Shown: piece after piece, positions 1 through 5,215 of the stretch | How the letters are laid out: each line of letters opens with the position of its first letter | Position numbering within the stretch: position 1 is the stretch's first letter | NCBI GenBank assembly: GCA_051008735.1 | Contig: JBPCXH010000028.1 | Span: 1-12,542 of the forward strand | Source of the DNA: J054 sp051008735 | GTDB lineage: Bacteria > Pseudomonadota > Gammaproteobacteria > Steroidobacterales > GCA-2729495 | DNA length: 12,542 nt | Direction: 5' to 3' | Program-made: the position numbers and the translations under genes | The notes under the pieces: generated by a model | What the model was told of the DNA's origin: nothing | The model's input: the letters and a program-made list of their open reading frames with translations, nothing else | Database searches by the model: none

Positions 1-460
1 ACTTCTCCGTCGTAAAGTACAGCTGCGCCAGGGTGTACAGGGTTGCATCTCGCAGACCCTGGGGAATATCGGGTTGCTTCAGCACCGTGTTGTAGGCATC
101 GATGCTGGCGGCGTAATTATCCTGAGCAAAATAAATGTAGCCGTAGAAATTATAGATCTGGGCCAGCTCATAACCCGTCAGTTTGGGTGAAGTCTTCAGC
201 TCGTCGAGAACGGCGCGCGCACCGGCAAAATCTTCCGCATCCGCCAGCTCCGTTGCTTCAGCCAGCTTGCGATAAGTTTTCTCTTTCATGGAGCCCGTGG
301 GGTTACTCTGCTCTTCCTCATTGGCCTCATCACCTTCTTGCGCCAGAACCGGCGCAGCGCCGAACACGGCTGTCAGGCAAAACACGGTCAGCAACAGTGA
401 CAGGCCATGAAGGCTGCGCTTGGCGGCCGCCTGAGCAAAAGAAATAATCGAGATTGCCAT
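1..460 (-). CDS. TPR-repeat periplasmic protein of the Ton cluster (partial, C-terminus outside window)
   Basis: The reading frame starts with ATG at 460-458, three bases after the tonB stop codon, and stays open to the window edge, so only the first 153 residues are visible. Residues 1-40 look like a long signal peptide: a basic stretch near residues 14-15, a hydrophobic core around 20-38, and an Ala-x-Ala-like end before QEGDE. An acidic linker follows. From about residue 60 the sequence is helical with tetratricopeptide spacing; the segment with YNFYGYIYFAQDNYAASIDAY matches a TPR helix pair, and a second repeat begins before the edge. TPR proteins are found last in TonB2-type clusters of Vibrio and relatives. 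The position implies co-transcription with tonB and a periplasmic scaffolding role, which is inferred. The exact function is unknown. Confidence 0.8.
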   Translation of the reverse strand, partial: MAISIISFAQAAAKRSLHGLSLLLTVFCLTAVFGAAPVLAQEGDEANEEEQSNPTGSMKEKTYRKLAEATELADAEDFAGARAVLDELKTSPKLTGYELAQIYNFYGYIYFAQDNYAASIDAYNTVLKQPDIPQGLRDATLYTLAQLYFTTEK

Positions 461-463
461 GCC

Positions 464-1066
464 TTAGTCCTCGATCTGATACGTGACGCGGTGGGTCACA
501 CCGGGTACGTCAATGGGCTCGCCGTTAACTACCCGCGGTTTGTACTTCCACTTCAGCACAGCCTGGAGCGAGGAACGCTCGAACACCGAACTGGTGCATT
601 CGATGATCTGCGGATCTGCCACAGTGCCCAGGCGCGTTACGGTGAATTTAAGATTGCAGTAGCCTGCCAGTCCCCGCGACTGGGCGCGCCGCGGATAAAT
701 AGGCTGAACTTTAACGATAGGCAGATACTCGCCATCGACCGTATCAAAACCGCCAAAACCGATATTAATATCTGTGCCAACGTTAACTAAACCAATACTG
801 ATGGCGCCTGAATTGGGGTCAATGTCATCAATGGTCGGTGGCGGCACGTCCGGGGGCGGCTGATCCACTTCCGGCGGCTTCTTGGGCTTCGGCTTTTTCT
901 GTTCAATGGTTTCTTCGCGGTTAACACGCACGAAATCTACGAACTTGTAATCCTTGCCATCGCCCAAGGCATCCTTGCCGGTGGCAATCAGTATCTGCAT
1001 GACCCACAGCAGGGCGAAGGTCATGACGACGCCAGCTGCCAGAGAAATACCAATTCGACCAACCAT
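464..1066 (-). CDS. tonB: TonB energy transducer, short TonB2-like form
   Basis: This 200-residue TonB-family protein would link the ExbB/ExbD motor to outer-membrane TonB-dependent receptors. One N-terminal membrane anchor spans about residues 8-28. A short periplasmic linker rich in Lys, Pro and Asp follows at about 57-80, much shorter than in E. coli TonB. The C-terminal domain covers about 112-200, with the typical PIYPRRAQSRG box at 122-132, a FTVTRLGTV strand, and a final VLKWKYKPRVVNGEPID element. The C-terminal domain carries two cysteines, Cys137 and Cys157, which could form a disulfide. An AAGGA-type ribosome-binding site lies just before the ATG. It follows the second exbD by 46 bases and precedes the TPR gene by 3. 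The family is clear; the receptors it serves are unknown. Confidence 0.92.
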   Translation of the reverse strand: MVGRIGISLAAGVVMTFALLWVMQILIATGKDALGDGKDYKFVDFVRVNREETIEQKKPKPKKPPEVDQPPPDVPPPTIDDIDPNSGAISIGLVNVGTDINIGFGGFDTVDGEYLPIVKVQPIYPRRAQSRGLAGYCNLKFTVTRLGTVADPQIIECTSSVFERSSLQAVLKWKYKPRVVNGEPIDVPGVTHRVTYQIED

Positions 1067-1112
1067 GCGCTTCCTTATCCTCTTCTGTGTCGTTCCTTAG
1101 ACCGACTTCAGA

Positions 1113-1529
1113 CTACTGTTGTTCCGCGGAAACCGCGATATTATTCACGCCTGCTGCACGTGCGGCTTCCATCACAATGAGCACCGGCTCTGCGTGGGAC
1201 TCGCGGTCGGCCTGAATAACGACCTCGCCTTCCGGATTCTCAGCCAATAACTTGTCGATGGCCGGTCTCACCCCCTGAGGCTTGACCCGCTTGCGGTCAA
1301 TCCAGATCTCATTATTAGAGCTGATGGCAATAAGAATGCTCGCGCTTTGCTGCTTCGTAGCAGTTTTTGCGGTGGGACGGTCCACATCGATACCCGCTTC
1401 CTTAATGAAGGAGGCCGTGACGATAAAAAAGATGAGCATAATAAAGACGACGTCGAGCATCGGCGTCAGATTAATTTCTTCCGCCTCTTCCTCGTTACCG
1501 GCCTGCATGACATCTCGCCGCACGCTCAT
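1113..1529 (-). CDS. exbD: ExbD/TolR-family proton channel subunit, second copy
   Basis: This 138-residue protein has the ExbD layout: a short cytoplasmic N-terminus rich in Glu, one membrane helix at about residues 22-42, and a periplasmic domain. The helix starts with NLTPMLDVVF, and Asp26 is the conserved protonatable residue of the ExbD/TolR family. With ExbB it would form the proton-driven motor that energises TonB. It lies 34 bases after another exbD whose membrane helix is identical, while the periplasmic domains have diverged strongly. A GGGGAAG ribosome-binding site precedes the start. This copy is the one next to tonB. Which of the two copies works with which ExbB-like protein cannot be told from sequence. 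Confidence 0.92.
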   Translation of the reverse strand: MSVRRDVMQAGNEEEAEEINLTPMLDVVFIMLIFFIVTASFIKEAGIDVDRPTAKTATKQQSASILIAISSNNEIWIDRKRVKPQGVRPAIDKLLAENPEGEVVIQADRESHAEPVLIVMEAARAAGVNNIAVSAEQQ

Positions 1530-1563
1530 TTCGCTTCCCCGCTAAAGTTCGTAGTAGCCATCA

Positions 1564-1992
1564 TCATTCCGGCAGTGGGCTAATAGGAATGGGCTCACCC
1601 CTGAAACCGGCATCTCGTGCCGCGTCGATTACCCCGACAACCAATTCTGTTTTGGCTCGCTTGCCTGCCAGCACCGCCAGCGGTGCCTCCGGGTTTTCGG
1701 CTTTACGCCGAGTAATCAGCGAGCTGACAGCTCGCGGATCGACCGTCCGTCCATCCACGAGAATCTTGTTCGTACTCGTGATGCGAATGGTGATGGATTC
1801 TGACTTGGTGTCGTCCGGCGTCACTGACGGCGGTCGCTGGGCATCCAGCCCCACTTCCTTAAGAAAGGACGCGGTGACGATGAAAAAGATCAACATGATA
1901 AAGACCACGTCAAGCATGGGCGTCAGGTTGATTTCGGACTCTTCCTCACTATCCGAGAGAGCCCGACCCAGATTGTTCAAACGTGTACTCAT
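1564..1992 (-). CDS. exbD: ExbD/TolR-family proton channel subunit, first copy
   Basis: This 142-residue ExbD-family protein has an acidic N-terminus (EEESE at residues 16-20), one membrane helix at about 24-44 with the conserved Asp28 inside LTPMLDVVF, and a periplasmic domain containing the usual ITSTNKILVDGR strand pair. It sits 27 bases after exbB and is followed by the second exbD. The C-terminus (GFRGEPIPISPLPE) is unlike that of the neighbouring copy, which ends GVNNIAVSAEQQ. It should sit in the inner membrane as part of the ExbB-ExbD motor. Assignment to ExbD rather than TolR rests on the tonB-containing operon, since no tolA, tolB or pal is present. Confidence 0.92.
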   Translation of the reverse strand: MSTRLNNLGRALSDSEEESEINLTPMLDVVFIMLIFFIVTASFLKEVGLDAQRPPSVTPDDTKSESITIRITSTNKILVDGRTVDPRAVSSLITRRKAENPEAPLAVLAGKRAKTELVVGVIDAARDAGFRGEPIPISPLPE

Positions 1993-2019
1993 GATTCCCT
2001 ATTCCGCCCGTCCAGTCGG

Positions 2020-2547
2020 TTAGTGTTCCATGGTCAGACTGTCTTCCAGATACTCAACTTCCCGCTCTACCCGTCGAGTCAGCAAAGTAATCAGAAAGAC
2101 GCCTGACAAGGCTCCCACCATGCCAGCCATGGTCGGAATGGTGGCCCGGGACACGCCCGATGCCATGGAACGGGCATTGCCGCTGCCGGAGATGGCCATG
2201 ACGTCGAACACTTCAATCATGCCCGTTACCGTCCCCATCAGGCCCAGCAGTGGACATAAGGCCACCAGGGTCTGAATGACCGGTATCGCGGTATTCGCCG
2301 ACATGGAGAATTCCGAAATCATGCTTTCGCGGATTCGGTGAGCACTCCACGAGCGATGCTCGCTGCGGGCGGCCCACTTTTCCGATACATCCTTGGACAG
2401 AGCTTTCAAACCCGTCTGGAAATAGATCAAGCGTTCCACGATGAGTATCCACATCAGGAAGATCGTCCAACCAATCAGGGTCAGAACCGGACCACCGAGT
2501 TCGAGAAAGTCCCGAACGGCTTCCAGGGCATCGAAAAACCACTGCAT
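2020..2547 (-). CDS. exbB: ExbB-family motor protein, short TonB2-type
   Basis: This 175-residue MotA/TolQ/ExbB protein has three predicted membrane helices, at about residues 18-40, 86-113 and 131-157. The family signature LGLMGTVTGMIEVFD lies at 101-115, followed by a GVSRATIPTMAGM segment that opens helix 3. It is much shorter than E. coli ExbB (about 244 residues), as expected for the ExbB2 subtype of TonB2 clusters. A strong GGAGGA ribosome-binding site (2556-2561) sits eight bases before the ATG. It lies 24 bases after the TtpC-like gene and should form the oligomeric inner-membrane channel around the ExbD helices. Confidence 0.93.
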   Translation of the reverse strand: MQWFFDALEAVRDFLELGGPVLTLIGWTIFLMWILIVERLIYFQTGLKALSKDVSEKWAARSEHRSWSAHRIRESMISEFSMSANTAIPVIQTLVALCPLLGLMGTVTGMIEVFDVMAISGSGNARSMASGVSRATIPTMAGMVGALSGVFLITLLTRRVEREVEYLEDSLTMEH

Positions 2548-2571
2548 CTGCGCAGTCCTCCAGAAACCGCC

Positions 2572-3957
2572 CTAGGCGGTCTTCAGCCCGCCGTGTTTCT
2601 CAGCGTGCCTGGCGATAATGCCGGCACTCTGTTCCTGCAATACCTGAACGATACGCTTGCTGCGTCCACTCACCAGGGTATGCAGTAACACCATCGGAAT
2701 CGCCACGGTCAGACCCAGCACGGTGGTCACCAGGGCCTGCGAAATACCGCCGGCCATCAGCTTCGGATCACCTGTGCCATACAAGGTAATGGCCTGGAAG
2801 GTCTGAATCATGCCGGTCACTGTTCCGAGCAGGCCCATCAGAGGGGCAACAACCGAGATGATCTTGATGAACAGCAGTGCCCGGTTCAGGGCCGGCGTTT
2901 CCTTGAAAATGGCCTCGGACATCTTCAATTCCAGGGTCTCGGTATCCACGTTACGATTTTCATCGTAAACGCCGAGCACACGACCCAGGGCATTGTCAGA
3001 CTTAGCCGCATCACTGCCCAACTGAGCCGTCACTTTGCGACTGGCAATACCCAGCGCCACCAGACGTTCCAGCGCGATCAGAATACCGATCACACCCAAG
3101 GCAATAATCAGGTAACCCACCAGGCCACCTTGCTGCACACGTTCCTGAAGATTCGGGCGTGCAACCAGGGACTCAAGCACCCCACCCAGAGTGGGATCGA
3201 TGCCGAAACGAACTTTGCCCGACGTTGCAGCAAACAAGTTGCTGGTGCTGTCGACAAACCGGCCTTGCTCCGGCTGCCGCGGCAATTCGGAGACATTACC
3301 GGTCACCGGATCAAACTTCAGGTACTTGCCATCAGTAACAATATTGAACAAGCCGACCCGAACGACCTCGGTATTGGTTTCAGTGCCGCCAATGTTGACG
3401 GCTGTATTGAAGCGAACTACGCGACCGCTCTCGGTCATTTCACGCTGCAGTTCAAACCAGAGACGCTCGATTTCGTCCAGCGACGGCAGCTTAGAGCTAC
3501 TGCCAATCTTCTTGGCCAGGTTTTCCAGGAATTCACTGCGATCCGGATACTGGATATTGGTGAGGGATGAATCAAAACGTGCCTGGGTATCACCCGAGAC
3601 CTGCTGCATCACACCGAAAAGTTCTTTCAAGGAACCCAGGCGCTGATCGAGCACCGTGCTGAGTTCAGCAATGGCCTGCTCATTGACGTCGTACTTGCCC
3701 TCTAATTCTTCACTGAGAGCTTCGGCGCGACGCTTGGTCTGCTGACCATCATTCAGCAACTTCTGCTGTTCACCCTGAGACTGTTTGAAGCGCTGTTCAC
3801 GCTGCTGGTTCTCTTTGTTGTCGGAGACGCGTCCCTGCTCCACACGGCGCAGAAGATCGCTCATGGACATCGCGTCATCCTGAGCAACGGCAGGCAATGC
3901 AGTGGCAAGCATCGCGGCGCACGCGGCACCAGCCAGAAACTTATTATTAATAGTCAT
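2572..3957 (-). CDS. TtpC-like MotA/TolQ/ExbB protein with large periplasmic domain
   Basis: This 461-residue protein joins a secreted N-terminal half to an ExbB-type membrane half. Residues 1-25 form a signal peptide ending AVA before QDD. About 30-125 is Gln/Glu/Arg-rich and likely coiled coil. About 160-260 is a folded periplasmic part. Membrane helices are predicted at about 277-300, 360-387 and 403-428, with the ExbB/TolQ signature MGLLGTVTGMIQTFQ at 374-388 and GGISQALVTTVLGLTVAIP at 403-421. This matches TtpC of the Vibrio TonB2 system, which is needed there for TonB2-dependent iron uptake. The start lies two bases after the DUF3450 stop, so the two are probably translationally coupled. 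It may pair with the short ExbB or build its own oligomer; the sequence does not say which. Confidence 0.9.
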   Translation of the reverse strand: MTINNKFLAGAACAAMLATALPAVAQDDAMSMSDLLRRVEQGRVSDNKENQQREQRFKQSQGEQQKLLNDGQQTKRRAEALSEELEGKYDVNEQAIAELSTVLDQRLGSLKELFGVMQQVSGDTQARFDSSLTNIQYPDRSEFLENLAKKIGSSSKLPSLDEIERLWFELQREMTESGRVVRFNTAVNIGGTETNTEVVRVGLFNIVTDGKYLKFDPVTGNVSELPRQPEQGRFVDSTSNLFAATSGKVRFGIDPTLGGVLESLVARPNLQERVQQGGLVGYLIIALGVIGILIALERLVALGIASRKVTAQLGSDAAKSDNALGRVLGVYDENRNVDTETLELKMSEAIFKETPALNRALLFIKIISVVAPLMGLLGTVTGMIQTFQAITLYGTGDPKLMAGGISQALVTTVLGLTVAIPMVLLHTLVSGRSKRIVQVLQEQSAGIIARHAEKHGGLKTA

Positions 3958-3959
3958 GA

Positions 3960-4733
3960 TCAGCCGGCCTCCGGGGCGTCAACAGGCAGAAGCACGAGAT
4001 CCGGTGCCACCTGCTTACGCGCGATCTTCAAACCAAACTTGATCTGATTCTTGTATTCGTTGCCCAACTCAATCCAGCCGCCAGCGTTCTGGTCCCAGGC
4101 ACCGGATTTGTCGCCGTTCTCTGTCTGATACAGCAAGGCGATCCGACCGACACGCAACACACTCACCAGACGCTTTTCACCATCGATATCCAGCGTGTCG
4201 CTGTAGGCTTCAATGGTGCGACCGTAATCGTTCTCAATCTGGAAGGCTTCGGTAACCTTGCGGAACTTCTCGGCCACGGTAACGTCTTGACGCTCCATCA
4301 AGATTCGCAGCGAGGCAACCCGGTCCTGGCGTTCTTCCAGCAAGAAGGGCACATCGAGATCCACAAACTGCTCAATGCCTTCGATCATCTTTGTCATGAT
4401 CGGCACAATCTGCCGGTTAATGACTTCAACCTGATCAATGGATTCCTGCAGGTCGACCAGCTGCGCTTCCTGGTTATCAACCTGGCGCTGCAACAGCGTG
4501 TTGTAAATATCGAGACCTTCGATCTCTTTCAATACAGCCTTGTACTGATCCTCGAGACTGCGGGTCTTCTTGACCACCTGATCGATACGCTCTTGCGATT
4601 CCTGAGCAACGCGGACGCGGCGCTCCTGAATGTTGAGCACTTGCTCGAGAGACTGTGCCATGATCGAAGTCGGCAGCAGCACGCAAAGCGCACTGCCCGT
4701 CACGATCCACGACATCCAGTTACTTGGACTCAT
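3960..4733 (-). CDS. DUF3450 periplasmic coiled-coil protein, first gene of the Ton operon
   Basis: This 257-residue protein has a signal peptide (about residues 1-26, ending SIMA before QS), then a long coiled coil at about 28-110 rich in Gln, Glu, Arg and Leu. A conserved-looking block, DLDVPFLLEERQDR at 125-138, and a C-terminal region with VGRIALLYQT (195-204) and a Gly-Trp turn near 219-220 follow. This pattern is that of DUF3450 proteins, which are encoded just upstream of TtpC-like genes in TonB2-type clusters. The start is supported by an AAGGGG ribosome-binding site (4741-4746) seven bases away. As first gene of the operon it probably sets its expression level. It likely acts in the periplasm with the TtpC-like coiled coil, which is inferred from layout only. 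Confidence 0.87.
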   Translation of the reverse strand: MSPSNWMSWIVTGSALCVLLPTSIMAQSLEQVLNIQERRVRVAQESQERIDQVVKKTRSLEDQYKAVLKEIEGLDIYNTLLQRQVDNQEAQLVDLQESIDQVEVINRQIVPIMTKMIEGIEQFVDLDVPFLLEERQDRVASLRILMERQDVTVAEKFRKVTEAFQIENDYGRTIEAYSDTLDIDGEKRLVSVLRVGRIALLYQTENGDKSGAWDQNAGGWIELGNEYKNQIKFGLKIARKQVAPDLVLLPVDAPEAG

Positions 4734-4768
4734 GAGGGATCCCCTTGACTAAATTCTTGATCGAGTTC

Positions 4769-4794
4769 GCTCGCCTGCAGGCGGGCTGTTTTTG
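4769..4794 (+). terminator. Possible intrinsic terminator facing right, within the 5' region of the Ton operon
   Basis: GCTCGCC at 4769-4775 can pair with GGCGGGC at 4780-4786 around a TGCA loop (six GC pairs and one G-U pair), followed by TGTTTTTG. On the plus strand this has the shape of an intrinsic terminator. No plus-strand gene ends here, so it would stop antisense transcription leaving the Ton operon and shield the leu promoter. The core, CGCCTGCAGGCG, is also a perfect palindrome and could instead be a protein-binding site. Confidence 0.3.
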
Positions 4795-4945
4795 TAACCC
4801 GTGTCGGCAAACGCGCACTGCGAGGGCCTAACCCCGCTAGATTACTACAGGTCGGGCGGCGGCTGCACCCGCTGCGGCTCCCCCGGACCAGCAAAACCGC
4901 AAATCGGGTACCGCAAGCCCCAAAATTAGGGCCTGGTCCCAGGGC

Positions 4946-4965
4946 CCCGCAGCCGCGGCAGCGGG
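4946..4965. repeat. GC-rich imperfect palindrome just upstream of the leader -35 element
   Basis: CCCGC and GCGGG flank a central GCCGCGGC, with one A opposite A on each side, giving a 20-base near-perfect dyad that ends ten bases before the TTGACA element. This place would suit a regulator binding site, but strong dyads arise easily in GC-rich DNA and no known operator consensus is matched. Confidence 0.35.
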
Positions 4966-4975
4966 CGCGGGCTGG

Positions 4976-5004
4976 TTGACAAGTCGGGCCTCATCCCCGA
5001 CTAT
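4976..5004 (+). promoter_or_regulatory. Predicted sigma-70 promoter of the ilvC-leuA-ilvE-leuCDB operon
   Basis: A perfect TTGACA -35 element at 4976-4981 is followed, after a 17-base spacer, by GACTAT at 4999-5004, which matches the -10 consensus at positions 2, 5 and 6. The predicted transcription start is then about 5010-5012, right at the ATG of the leader ORF. The -35 is convincing and the -10 is weak. No better pair was found between here and the leader peptide. Confidence 0.5.
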
Positions 5005-5011
5005 CCCGCGG

Positions 5012-5113
5012 ATGATTAAGGTGTACCCAAACCAGGCGGGTGCCGTACTCGGCGAACCTGCTCTGCTGCTCCTTGAGTTGACTCAATGGAGGTGCGGGCC
5101 GCTGGGCGCCTGA
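5012..5113 (+). CDS. Leucine-rich leader peptide of the ilvC-leu operon (33 aa)
   Basis: A 33-codon ORF runs from ATG 5012 to TGA 5111-5113. Its peptide has seven leucines, four of them in a row (codons CTG CTG CTC CTT at 5063-5074) and another two codons later (TTG at 5078), giving the core ALLLLELT. Such runs of the regulatory amino acid mark attenuator leader peptides; the classic case is leuL of enteric bacteria. The sequence lies between the predicted promoter and an intrinsic terminator upstream of ilvC, as an attenuator requires. No Shine-Dalgarno sequence precedes the ATG; a GTG at 5021 is an in-frame alternative. If the predicted promoter is right, translation starts on a nearly leaderless RNA. 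Leucine charging would decide ribosome stalling. It resembles no leader I can name, so the assignment rests on composition and position. Confidence 0.75.
   Translation: MIKVYPNQAGAVLGEPALLLLELTQWRCGPLGA
5069..5091 (+). promoter_or_regulatory. Attenuator 1:2 hairpin overlapping the leucine codons
   Basis: CTCC-TTGAG at 5069-5077 pairs with CTCAA (5082-5086) and GGAG (5088-5091) around a TTGA loop, with one bulged T at 5087. The left arm contains the third and fourth tandem Leu codons, so a ribosome stalled on them would block this hairpin and free the sequence to its right for the antiterminator. Confidence 0.65.
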
Positions 5114-5143
5114 TCAGGCTGACAGAATCCAGGACCCCGCACC
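5091..5143 (+). promoter_or_regulatory. Attenuator antiterminator pairing (2:3)
   Basis: GGTGCGGG at 5091-5098 is the exact reverse complement of CCCGCACC at 5136-5143. The right-hand segment is the left arm of the terminator, so the two structures exclude each other. The left-hand segment follows directly on the right arm of the hairpin over the Leu codons. Between them lies a perfect 12-base palindrome, GCCTGATCAGGC (5108-5119), which holds the leader stop codon and could form a small hairpin. Confidence 0.65.
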
Positions 5144-5166
5144 CGAACAGGTAGCGGGGTTTTTTT
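5134..5166 (+). terminator. Intrinsic terminator of the leucine attenuator (3:4)
   Basis: ACCCCGC-ACC at 5134-5143 pairs with GGT at 5150-5152 and GCGGGGT at 5154-5160, around a CGAACA loop with one bulged A. It runs into seven consecutive T residues (5160-5166). This is a strong rho-independent terminator placed 50 bases before the ilvC start, with no gene ending upstream of it on this strand except the leader ORF, which is the arrangement expected of an attenuator. Confidence 0.85.
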
Positions 5167-5215
5167 ATGCCCTTTTCACCGGACAATTTAAAGAACGTTT
5201 CCCAGGAGAAACCTG

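Larger units (their letters stand above)
4734..5011. other. Divergent intergenic region, left part
   Basis: This is the non-coding stretch between the minus-strand Ton operon and the leader ORF of the ilvC-leu operon. It holds the ribosome-binding site of the DUF3450 gene, a terminator-like hairpin (4769-4794), several GC-rich hairpins and palindromes (clearest at 4929-4947 and 4946-4965), and one good -35 element facing right (4976-4981). I found no convincing sigma-70 promoter for the minus-strand operon and no recognisable Fur box, although iron control of a Ton operon would be expected. No convincing open reading frame of its own is present. Confidence 0.6.

Noticed and set aside
43..790. 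Plus-strand ORFs opposite the TPR gene and tonB
   Set aside because: The opposite strand carries a signal peptide plus TPR protein and a TonB with clear motifs; the plus-strand translations are rich in Arg, Pro and His and unlike any family.
464..2547. Tol-Pal system (tolQ-tolR) instead of an Ton system
   Set aside because: A tonB-family gene follows the exbD pair and no tolA, tolB or pal is present.
2572..3957. Fusion artefact or frameshift joining a periplasmic protein to ExbB
   Set aside because: The frame is continuous, the signal peptide is intact and the layout matches known TtpC-like proteins.
5108..5119. GCCTGATCAGGC as a stand-alone operator
   Set aside because: The perfect palindrome is notable, but it lies inside the transcribed attenuator between the paired segments, and its bases are partly fixed by the leader stop codon. 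RNA structure is the simpler reading.
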